DNA of 64,000 nucleotides, from assembly GCF_000281045.1 (NCBI RefSeq), contig NW_008246077.1, positions 343,689-407,688 on the forward strand. Reading direction: 5' to 3'. The stretch is from Saprolegnia diclina VS20. Lineage: Eukaryota; Oomycota; Saprolegniomycetes; Saprolegniales; Saprolegniaceae. Shown piece after piece: positions 53,115 to 62,083 of this stretch. Every line of letters starts with the position of its first letter. Within the stretch, counting starts at the first letter, position 1. A program made the translations under genes and the position numbers. The notes below the pieces were generated by a model. It worked only from the letters and a program-made list of their open reading frames with translations. It was not told where the DNA came from and searched no databases.

Positions 53115-53433
53115 TGCAGCCGACGCGGTCGAGGTTCGAAAATCGAACCGGCGCGATCTTGCGAAGTCTGGAACATTGGGGCGACGACGACGAGGTATCC
53201 TTCGGTGACGCACGGGTGGCTGGGCACCGCCACATGTTGTATGCGCGTGCGTGCGTCTTTGCGCTTGAAATCGCCCCCACCGCAAGTGAAGCCAGGACCA
53301 GATACTGTGTTGTGGTGCATCGGTGCATATTTTACAGAGTGATAGGACTATTGCGCAAAGTCGCTGCAGATGCTTTGATTTAGCACTTTGTCGACAGCAA
53401 CATTGATCGGCAATCCGACACGTCAATGAGGAC
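53115..53433. other. Intergenic, no gene seen
   Basis: About 320 bp between two minus-strand genes, presumably holding the sorting nexin promoter. Nothing else was recognised. Confidence 0.5.
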
Positions 53434-56421
53434 TCAATCGGTGGTTTGTCGTTGGCGCTTGACGTGATGGTGATGGACGGCCTCGTCGGTGGTGGTCGCG
53501 TCGTACCGTAGTTTTCGACGCTGCACGTCGGCCAAGATGACGTCCAGAGCCATAAGACGAGCGCGGTCGTCGGTGTCGACCTGCTGCGCCTTGACATATT
53601 TGGCCAGTTGAGTATGGTCGACGCCACCTTGCGGCTTCAACTTGACGACGTAGTCACGCGACCGACGGCTGGGGATCAGCTTCAGGCGACAACAGTTGGT
53701 GTCGATGCATTGCTGCACTCGACTGCATGGCGTCGTAGTGAACAGCAGACACTGTGTCGTCTTTGTGCCGTCGGCCAAGAATGCGGCCAAGTGCGCACAC
53801 AAATCACAGTGCTCTGCGTCGAGTGGAACGTCGCTGAAGACGTAATCGGTGATGTCGGGAAGCGGTGTGCGCGTACGAACAGGACCAAAAACCGCAAAGC
53901 AGCGCTGCACGACGCGCTCAATCTCGTCCACGTGCTGCGGGACGACCTTTGCCAGCAGCGTCGCCAGCGGATAGTAGAGGTCCCGTGCCGGGTCCCGGGC
54001 ACCAACGATGAAAATCGCTTCGAGATCCGCGTCCAATTGCGGCACTTCACGATCCACGGCGTCGAGCCAGCCATGCAAGAGCGACGGCACCTGGCTTGGG
54101 TCGACGATCGCGAGCACTTCAACAGCAAACAAGCCGGGCAATTCCCACGATGTGTAGCAGTCCTTGTACGTCGGGTGCCAGTCATTTTCGGACAACAGCG
54201 TCGGCGCAAGCGCCACAACAAGCGACGAGATGCAAGCGCGCAGATCGTCTGGCAATGGCGACGTCCGCTCTTGCAGTCGTTGTCGCGTTCCCGCCAGCGA
54301 CGCTGGAAACAAGAGCGTCCAGCATCTTTGAAACGCAGCGACGTCACATCGGCCTGCTCGCTCCAGCACAGCGACGAGGCTCGCAAAGATGGCGGCTCCA
54401 GCCTTTTCGTATTGCACGCTTGACGCATCGAACGTCACGAGAGCGTTCTCAATGGCGTGCACGTACGGGTCCACGGACATCGTTGGCTGGCTTTTCAAGG
54501 CCGCATCGAGCGCTTCGGGGACGTATTCGAGCAGCTTCTTCGGTGGCAGCTTCTTCATCACCGCGAGCAGCGTCAACGTGCTTGGCTGACGTATATACAG
54601 AAAGGTGTCGACAGCCAGAAGCATGTTTGGTGGCAAGATGGCCCCGAGGTAGTTGCCACAGACCGAATTCGGTGCGAGCTCGTCAAAATACCAATCGAGG
54701 AGGACAATATTGGCTGCAAAGTGACGGAAATCGGCGGCATTCATGTCGTAATCTGGGAGAAACTGGGGCTGGCGCAAGGCGTGGTCATAGCAGCCCTTGA
54801 TAAACTCACACACAAACGGTTGGTAAAGTGGCGGGCAGACGGTCGTGGTCGTGATTCCAGCGAGGCTCGCAAGAAGACGCGGGGTGGTGCCGCAATTAAC
54901 CCAAGATGAGGCTTCAAAGGTGCGTTGATGCCAGCGCGACAGGAGACCATGTATCGCGGGTGCGAGTTGTGGCCAGCCATACCGCGAGAGGCACGCATGA
55001 ATGCACGCCGCCGTCTCGAAGAGAGGCATGTCGTAGCACACAAAAATGGCGTCTCGGAGAAAGACGAGGACCAGCTCAAAATCATCGAGTGCCAAGAGGA
55101 TGTCACACACGGTGGTGAGAGCTGATTTGGCCAAATTATGGCCACCGGGGTGACCGGACCGAAAGACGCCAAGTGCCCCATGAAGAACATCCCGCCCGGA
55201 CGGAAGGCCAAGAAGCGGCTGGTCCATTGCATCGTTGGTGACCGCATCTTGTAGAAGCGGCAAGACGTCGTCGAGACCAAGAATGCTCGCGCGGTACCTT
55301 TTCAGCCAAAAGAGAAGCGCGAACGGAGGGCACTCGAGCGTGTGGTGGTCGATCGGCGTGCTGTCAAACAGAATAGCATCGACGCTACTGCCCACGACCG
55401 CCGCGATGACTTCTGGCGGAACATTGCACGCGGTGTGCGGCGTGCACGTGGCAACTTGGTTTTTGTATTTGCGCTCGTACGCATCCTCGTCGTCTTCGTC
55501 CTCGCTGTAGCCATAGTCGCTTCCACCAAAGCCGCCACGTCGCAGCACCTTCTCGAACGCAACGTCGGCGCCCGACTCGAGTTCAAATGTGACAAGCGCC
55601 ACGTCATAGAGCTCCGTGGTCAAGAGCGCGTGCACCAAACCCGCTTCGTACGTGCCGAGGGTCTCAAACGTCCAAGGCGTATCCAGAGGAGTCGGAGGGT
55701 CGTCCATATCGTAGTACGCAATGCAGTGGTTTGTGTGAAGAGGCAGCTGCGCGACTTGGTTGAAGGCGCGAATGCCGTCCTCGTGGTCGCACGGCATAGG
55801 AAACCCATCCTCGTCTTCGTTTTGAACTACAAGTCGGAAGACGAGCGCCATGCGCACCCCGTTTGTGATTGGCGCAGACGTAGCAATCAAGTCGCGGAAG
55901 GTCGTGACCATTTCGACGCTAGCCTTGTCGGGCGTCCACGTCTCGGTGATGTAGCCGTAGGCGAAGGTCATGTCGCCGCCGTCGTACGTCGATGGTAAGT
56001 GCAAGACCATGTAGCCATATGAGTCAGGCGGCATCTCGTTCGGTACAAGTGCCGCGCTACTTCCGACGGCATCGACGACGAGATGCGAGAGGACAAGGTC
56101 GGCGTCCGTGATCGCATACGCCACTTCACGAGACAGCACTCTCTTGACGACTTGGCGCCACTTCTTGGGCTGCGCAAAAGAAAAGGCCGTCGGGGGCACT
56201 TTGCCGTTGGCCACGTCCAGTGCCGCGAGTGCCGCCGCATGTGCCAGGGAGAGCGGCCACGTGACGACGCCATCAATGCCGTCGATGCGAAGCAGCGGTG
56301 CGGCGCACTCCTCGACGAGACTTGTCCGCAAGTAGGTAAACGCGTCGTCGACAGCCTTTACCGCGTCTTCGTAGACAGCCTTGTCAGGGTCACGGCTGTG
56401 GTAGAGTTGTATCCACGACAT
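53434..56421 (-). CDS. Large protein with degenerate 2OG-Fe(II) oxygenase-like segment
   Basis: Intronless gene of 995 residues; the first ATG is at 56421 (MSWIQLYHSRDPDKAV). Residues about 85-200 resemble the 2-oxoglutarate oxygenase segment found in many fungal and oomycete proteins: DADLVLSHLVVDAVGSSAAL, LHLPSTYDGGDMTF and ITNGVRMALVFRLV match the usual LPS..GG.L and TSG.R..L.Y.L blocks. The iron ligands appear lost: the position of HRD reads PNE and that of the distal His reads Thr. The remaining 750 residues are helical and leucine-rich with scattered Cys, without a name I can give. A His-rich basic end (HHHHVKRQRQ) closes the protein. It is probably a non-catalytic member of a known oomycete/fungal family. 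Confidence 0.72.
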   Translation of the reverse strand: MSWIQLYHSRDPDKAVYEDAVKAVDDAFTYLRTSLVEECAAPLLRIDGIDGVVTWPLSLAHAAALAALDVANGKVPPTAFSFAQPKKWRQVVKRVLSREVAYAITDADLVLSHLVVDAVGSSAALVPNEMPPDSYGYMVLHLPSTYDGGDMTFAYGYITETWTPDKASVEMVTTFRDLIATSAPITNGVRMALVFRLVVQNEDEDGFPMPCDHEDGIRAFNQVAQLPLHTNHCIAYYDMDDPPTPLDTPWTFETLGTYEAGLVHALLTTELYDVALVTFELESGADVAFEKVLRRGGFGGSDYGYSEDEDDEDAYERKYKNQVATCTPHTACNVPPEVIAAVVGSSVDAILFDSTPIDHHTLECPPFALLFWLKRYRASILGLDDVLPLLQDAVTNDAMDQPLLGLPSGRDVLHGALGVFRSGHPGGHNLAKSALTTVCDILLALDDFELVLVFLRDAIFVCYDMPLFETAACIHACLSRYGWPQLAPAIHGLLSRWHQRTFEASSWVNCGTTPRLLASLAGITTTTVCPPLYQPFVCEFIKGCYDHALRQPQFLPDYDMNAADFRHFAANIVLLDWYFDELAPNSVCGNYLGAILPPNMLLAVDTFLYIRQPSTLTLLAVMKKLPPKKLLEYVPEALDAALKSQPTMSVDPYVHAIENALVTFDASSVQYEKAGAAIFASLVAVLERAGRCDVAAFQRCWTLLFPASLAGTRQRLQERTSPLPDDLRACISSLVVALAPTLLSENDWHPTYKDCYTSWELPGLFAVEVLAIVDPSQVPSLLHGWLDAVDREVPQLDADLEAIFIVGARDPARDLYYPLATLLAKVVPQHVDEIERVVQRCFAVFGPVRTRTPLPDITDYVFSDVPLDAEHCDLCAHLAAFLADGTKTTQCLLFTTTPCSRVQQCIDTNCCRLKLIPSRRSRDYVVKLKPQGGVDHTQLAKYVKAQQVDTDDRARLMALDVILADVQRRKLRYDATTTDEAVHHHHVKRQRQTTD

Positions 56422-57482
56422 TGTCGTTTGGCAACGGCCGAAAACCACTTCGACCCTTCAAGCCGATTAGTGTTCGTAATTCAGCTCATTATCCGGAGGA
56501 CCAAATTTTGGTCCCATAAATTTCCTTGTGTTGAAAAACCGCCCGATACTTCACTTTAGTTCCATTCCGTTCGCGCCACTTTTAGCCTAAATCGAGGTCG
56601 CCCACTTCAAGTTTAGGATTTCAGGACTTTTCGAACGAAAACAACGTCGAGTCGCTTCACACAGCGACCGCTTGTGCTTCATTTTGCGTGTCTTCTAAGC
56701 TTATCCAGCGGCAAGAAGGAGCTCCAAAAGGAACCGCATATATGCTTGAACAAGGACCGGATAGTCTTGATGGGTACGGTGCCCGAGGTCTTCGATTTCC
56801 CAATCGTGCGAAGCTGGAGAGCGATAATCATGGCGGTGGCCTCAGACTCGGCGCAAGTTGTATACACAGAATATATAGCCGTTAGAGTGTAAGCAGACAC
56901 GACATACCAAACGACCTCGGCGTGGCAACTCGAAGCCTCCTTTGTTGTTTTGCCGTCGGTTGTTGCTGTTGTCTTTTAGCCATTGATATTGGGTGAGTTT
57001 GAACCTTGGCGCGCACTCCAAGCGCTAGTCTAAAGCAGTATAATTTTCAATATATATTTGAAATCTATATATACAATTACTATGCTTCGTCCGAGGGCAC
57101 ACGTTATCTATGTCGAATATAAATATCTCACGACGATTCGGCTTGTGCAATATGAGCCCCCGTCACCGCGCCTACAGACCGACCTTGCCACACTTGATTA
57201 AAGTATTGCATAGCTACGTCTCCGTCCTATGCCTGCGTGGGAGCTATCACGGACCAGCAGCTGCGCGCGCCCTCGACGACGCTTCAACGCCAGCCGTGCA
57301 CCGACGCTGACCTTCGCACAGAGACACCGAGCCGCAATGGTTGCGCTGCCCTAAGCTCCATACAGAAGCGTGCGTCCTTGCAACTATGATATCCCGTCGC
57401 CCCGTCGTCGATCGATCCGTTGCTATGACACCCGACTGTACCAGATGGTGGGACCATCGAACGCCCGCACCACACTTTCCAG
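56422..57482. other. 1-kb divergent intergenic region
   Basis: Holds promoters of the 995-residue gene (minus) and the serine hydrolase (plus). A TATCCGG core is near 56492 and CCGGATA near 56758. The stretch at 57040-57075 is AT-rich (ATATATTTGAAATCTATATA). A minus-strand frame at 56679-56840 reads protein-like (ALQLRTIGKSKTSGTVPIKT) but is isolated and unsupported. Confidence 0.4.
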
Positions 57483-59487
57483 ATGCCGCCAAGCATGTCG
57501 CGCCTCCTCGCGCTCCTCGCGCCGGTCGCGGCCGCCATCGACTTTGCCGCTACGTGGCGTGACTGCCCGACGCGCACGTCACCGCGCGCCCAGTGCGCCG
57601 ACGTCATTGTGCCGCTTTGCTACCCCGGGATTTGCCACAGCAACGCAACGCTGTCCGTGCATCTCGAGCGGATCCCGTCGACGGCGCATTCCGCCAAGTC
57701 GCTTTGGTTTCTCCAAGGCGGCCCGGGTCTCCCCTCGTCCAGTCGTACGTCGCCGGGTTTTCTTCTTCTTCTCGTTCATTGACAACATGCGCCTAGTTGA
57801 CGAGGCCATGGTGCGCGCCTACGACGCCGCGAACGGCTCGGTGAGCGTCTACACGATGGACCACCGGGGCACAGGGCGCAGCAGCCGGCTCGAAGATGCA
57901 TGCATTGGCGTCGACACTCTTGGCTGCTTCGCCGCGCTCAAGGCCAAATACGGCGACGACGCACCAAGCGGATTCTCCGTCACGAGCGCGGCCACCGACC
58001 TCGCCGCGCTTCTCCAAGGCCCGTCGCTGCGCCACGACGAGGTGTACATCTACGGCGTGAGCTACGGCACGTACTGGGCGCAACGACTGATGCACTTTTC
58101 ACCGCCGAACGTCAAGGGCTACGTCCTCGATAGCGTCATGTCGGCCAGCCCTATGAAGCTCTATAGCCAGTGGGACGCCGACGTGGCAGTGACAGGTACG
58201 AGCTCGATGACAGAATGCAGGAGCACTCACGCCTCGTTTGCTGGAGCAGAAACTATATTTTATACCCGCTGCGACCGCGACCCGTTCTGTGCCGCCAAGA
58301 TCGGTCCGACGTCCCAGAAATTTGCGCAGCAGCTCCTCGCCAAGCTCGATGCTAACGATACAGCGTGTGCCCGCGCACTGCCGTCGACGTCCATCGTGCG
58401 GTCAACGCTCGGCCGCCTCTTTCGTGAGCCGTCCCAGCGCAACATGATCCCGGCGGTGCTCTACCACCTCCACAAGTGCCTCGACGACTACCCGGCGCAG
58501 GCACGGTTTGTGCAAAACCTTCTGGCGAACGCCGTGGCGCCGCTCCCGATCGACGGCGGCTCGGACCTCCTCCACGACGCCATTGTCTACAACGAGCTTT
58601 GGGCGTCGCCAACACCGACGCTGGTCGAGCTACAGGCACAAGCCGCCGCAACGACGTGGCAGCCAACAAACAACATTGCGCAGCGCCTCGTCGACTACTG
58701 TCTCTACACGGGCGGTAGCCGTGACGGCGCCTGCCGTGACGTGCCGTCCCCACGCATGACCTTTGCGTATGCCCACGACACGTACTGGAATGTGTCGGCC
58801 ACGTTACCGGGCAGTACAAGTGTGCTTCTCCTCTCAAGCGACTTGGATGCGCAGACGCTGCCTGTGTACGCTTTGGCTGCGAATGCGTCGCTCGCCAGTG
58901 CGAAGACGCGGCTCTTGCGCTTCCCGAACGGCGGTCACTCGGTGCTCTCGACAGCGTTGACGCCGGTACGCCTCTCTAGCGACTCGCTGAGTGTTGATGA
59001 ACGATGTGCCTAGGGCGGGAGCTGTGGTGCGCAGTTGCTCGATCAATTCGTCGCGACCAGCGGCAATGTCGCGGCGCTGGACGTCTCGTGCATGGCAGCG
59101 ATCCCAGCGCTGCGGTTTGATGTCGTGTACGATGCGGAGAAGGCGAGTGAGCTATTTGACTCGGCTACCGACATGTATGGCCCGCTGCGAGTCGTCGCAG
59201 CGCAAGCCTCGGACGCAACGGCTAGAGCCTACGACGACAGCTACCTTCTCGCGGGCGTCGGTGCTGTCGCGGGTGTCGCGATGGCGGTTGGCTTGGCGGC
59301 GCTCGTCAAACTACGTTCTCACCAGCGCACGCGCCGGCGAACGCTCGTGCCCCAAGACGCCGACGACCTGCCGCCCACCGTTGTCGCCGTGCTCCGGCGC
59401 GCCTCCATGGCGGACGACCTCGAAGAGTGCAAAGACAGTGACGACGACAACGACGACAATACCTCGGACCAAAGTAGAACAGTGTAA
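57483..59487 (+). CDS. S33-type alpha/beta-hydrolase peptidase, secreted or membrane-anchored
   Basis: Spliced gene of 617 residues. Exons are 57483-57744, 57797-58195, 58247-58965 and 59014-59487, with introns of 52, 51 and 48 nt. The start at 57483 or 57495 is followed by a signal peptide (MSRLLALLAPVAAAIDFA). The fold markers are LWFLQGGPG, YTMDHRGTGRS, the nucleophile elbow GVSYG (Ser176), the acid in LLLSSDLDAQ (probably Asp419) and His451 in FPNGGHSVL, a complete triad. A membrane span near the C-terminus (YLLAGVGAVAGVAMAVGLAA) would anchor it, with a short cytosolic tail. It resembles tripeptidyl-peptidase-like S33 enzymes, and such proteins are often extracellular in oomycetes. The second intron is 51 nt, a multiple of three without a stop, so its retention would also give a readable protein. 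Confidence 0.85.
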
Positions 59488-59536
59488 TAGCAGGCGGTCA
59501 TACTACAGTCTTCGTCTCGATTGTCTTCGTCAAAGA

Positions 59537-60211
59537 TCAAGGTTGACCCTGTTGGTCTGTCGATGGGACGCTACTGCTCTCTTGTGGCGGCGCGCACAGC
59601 TCCCATATGCGCTGGGCATAGCCCCTAACCTCGGGATTGCTATCCTGAAGGCTCTGGCGCGCAGCGGCGGCAATGGCTTCGCGCGATTCAACATCGTAGT
59701 ACGTGATCCGCCAGAGCGTCCGCAAGGCAGCGACGCGCACCTCATCCTCGTGCTTGCCTAGCAGCCGGAATAGTGTGCTGGGGAGTGGTAGCCCACGTAG
59801 CAGCGCCAATGATTCGGTCGCATCGATAACATTAGCGATCACGTCAACAGCGTCGACAACGGTGGCGCTGTCATCGACCTGGACCAGCGCACCGAGAATT
59901 GACGCCAGTGTGCTGCGGTGCGGCTCCACAGCAGAGGCGAAGGCTCTCGCACCCGACATGGCCTCCACTGCCGATGCGATACCGCCATGCAGCTTGGCGC
60001 GGTCCCGGTGCCACAGCAGCTTGAGCAAATGCGGCAAACTCGCACGGACCAAGAGCGGCACGCAAGACGCATCGTGGGCCGCGACGTTCCGAAGACGCTG
60101 CAGCGCCGCGACTTTATCCGCAGCGGCGCCCGAGTGCAGCGTCTCGTGGAGGTCCTCGATGGCCGCGCGACGGTTGTCGCAGTAGAGAGGTCGGCGACTC
60201 GTTGGCAGCAT
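59537..60211 (-). CDS. HEAT/ARM-repeat protein
   Basis: Single exon, 224 residues from the ATG at 60211. Successive helical repeats are visible: AAADKVAALQRLRNVAAHDA, LPHLLKLLWHRDRAKLHGGI, LASILGALVQVDDSATVVDA, LFRLLGKHEDEVRVAALRTL, AAAARQSLQDSNPEVRGYAQ. The spacing of about 40 residues fits ARM or HEAT repeats, a protein-interaction scaffold. No extra domain identifies a pathway. It is convergent with the hydrolase gene at 49 bp. Confidence 0.82.
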   Translation of the reverse strand: MLPTSRRPLYCDNRRAAIEDLHETLHSGAAADKVAALQRLRNVAAHDASCVPLLVRASLPHLLKLLWHRDRAKLHGGIASAVEAMSGARAFASAVEPHRSTLASILGALVQVDDSATVVDAVDVIANVIDATESLALLRGLPLPSTLFRLLGKHEDEVRVAALRTLWRITYYDVESREAIAAAARQSLQDSNPEVRGYAQRIWELCAPPQESSSVPSTDQQGQP

Positions 60212-61504
60212 GGTCGTTTTGATATTTGCTGTGACATGTTGGAATTAAGTCGTGTGATTGGTAAAATTTGAAAAATGGCACTAGAAACCGAGAGACCAGG
60301 TTTGTTGAAATGCTATTTTGAACCGTAGCAATAACTTCAAGTGTACTTATCGAAGCGTAACTCATTAGTAGGTAAAGTCTTACCTGTGAAATTTTACATT
60401 TCACAAAATAGACGTGATGCAAACACAGAGTATGATACCACTGAGTTATACTTCTCTGTCAGGCAGATCGGGGTGATTTCCGTGGAGCCACTAGCTGAAT
60501 TTTCCTACTAATGAGTGCGACGCTATTTATTTTCATGCCTTTACTCTTTGTAACCTCGACCCTAAACCGCTAGCGCGCGCGTGCGCCGCCGGCCAAAGGG
60601 TGTACTCTCGCTTGACGAGGGCATATGCTTCTAGTTTTGGGTGCGTGTACAGCCAGATCACCGGAACTTGACTATCTGATGTCGAGGAAATTGATGTCGT
60701 CGCGCATTGGCGTATGCTGACAGCAAACACTAGTTCTAGTTCACATTCCATTTTGCATTCTCGTACACATGCCGATGTTCAGGGAATACGGCCTCCCTTC
60801 GCATGTGTTTGTGTTGATGGGCAGCCATCCGGTCACGGTCACATTGACCTCAACAAACTGCGTCGCTTTGCCGCCGATCGCAAAGCCTGGAAGGCCTTTA
60901 CGAAGCATAGGCCTCACTCGCGGCCACAAGCGCCCATTTGCGACTACAAGAAGACCAAGACGAGCCCCCGCGCCGCCGCCTGCGCAGCCACGGCCCGCGA
61001 GCGAATGGAGAAGACGGAAATTGCTAGTCTCTACGTATGCGAGGTCTTTGTAACATCGAAGATAACGCGAAACGCATACATACTAGGTGCAAAAATACTG
61101 ACTGCCCCTGGGCACGGGTTCCTGTACAGTCTCATCCCAACGGTCTTCCCGTAGGACGATCTACAACGATGAATCACAACGCCTTGTCCCCGGCCCAGTG
61201 GTTCGAGAGCTGACTAGATATGAATATCCAGTGCTCAACCACTGTATGAGGCATCAACTGCCACAGGTCATCCAGAGACGCCAGCGACTGAGGTAGCGCC
61301 AGCGACTGGAGACTACAGTCATAATGGGATTGGCGGAGCTACAAACAAATTGTTCTTCGTTGATCCACGTCAAGGCCGAGCTCGGACCCACACGCCGCGT
61401 GGCCTCGAAAGATCGCGATCGGTCCGAGGTGGGGCAAGCCGACACAACCTACGACTGACGCGCACACGCCGCATTGCTCATTTTTCTTTTTCATTCGACG
61501 CTCG
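60212..61504. other. 1.3-kb divergent intergenic region
   Basis: The part next to the HEAT gene (60230-60530) is AT-richer than the rest of the window. The middle has short open frames on both strands without protein character. The last 30 bases hold an oomycete-type initiator (listed separately). No gene or RNA is supported. Confidence 0.45.
61476..61491 (+). promoter_or_regulatory. Oomycete-type initiator element
   Basis: GCTCATTTTTCTTTTT matches the core of the oomycete initiator consensus (GCTCATT followed by pyrimidines) and lies 13 bp upstream of the ATG at 61505. Transcription would begin close to the start codon, giving a very short leader. Confidence 0.6.
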
Positions 61505-61906
61505 ATGCGCTTCAACCAGTTTACGCTTCCAGCAACGGACCTTCCCGCGTCCATTGCGTTTTACTCGCGTCTTGGCTGCTCGCCGATCGTCGTCACGGAA
61601 ACGTACGCGCGCTTCGAAGACGGCGCGGGTGGCAGCACGTTCTCGCTTGAAAAAGTGGACCAAGAGGTCCCCAAAATGCCCGGGCATCACGCCATGACCA
61701 TGTACTTTGAAGTTGACGACGTGGATGCGACTGTCGCAGCGCTCTCGGCGCAGGGCGTTGTGTTTGACGAGCTCCCGGAAGACAAGTCGTGGCTCTGGCG
61801 CGAGAGTCGCCTTCGCGACCCTGCAGGCAACCGCGTGTGCTTGTACTATGCTGGCAACCAGCGCCGCTTCCCGCCGTGGCGCGTTGACGGCCGCACAGCT
61901 CCGTAA
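61505..61906 (+). CDS. VOC-fold (glyoxalase/dioxygenase superfamily) protein
   Basis: Single exon, 133 residues. It opens MRFNQFTLPATDLPASIAFY, with SRLGCSPIVV and ARFEDGAGGSTFSL in the first half. The second half holds TMYFEVDDVDATVAALSAQG, then LWRESRLRDPAGNRVCLYYA. This is the two-beta-alpha-beta-beta-beta layout of the vicinal-oxygen-chelate fold, with DPAGN as the usual turn before the last strand. Metal-ligand positions are not the classic glyoxalase I set: the first strand has Gln-Phe-Thr where His is common. The substrate, and even catalysis, are therefore uncertain. It is preceded by a good oomycete initiator. Confidence 0.8.
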   Translation: MRFNQFTLPATDLPASIAFYSRLGCSPIVVTETYARFEDGAGGSTFSLEKVDQEVPKMPGHHAMTMYFEVDDVDATVAALSAQGVVFDELPEDKSWLWRESRLRDPAGNRVCLYYAGNQRRFPPWRVDGRTAP

Positions 61907-61949
61907 TCGACCCTTTCAACACGCGTCTATTTTTAGCGCTTCGATTTTT

Positions 61950-61994
61950 TTGAGTGGGTTCGATATTTGAGTGGGTTCGATATTTGAGTGGGTT
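61950..61994. repeat. 17-bp tandem repeat, about 2.6 copies
   Basis: The unit TTGAGTGGGTTCGATAT occurs at 61950-61966 and 61967-61983, with a partial third copy from 61984. It lies between the VOC gene stop and the C-terminus of the partial membrane-protein gene. Confidence 0.9.
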
Positions 61995-62083
61995 GAATTC
62001 GCAGGCGGGTTGACCGTATTGGTACATAAGACAACCTAGCAGACTGCAACATGCATACCCATATGTTTGGTTATGGACACTTG

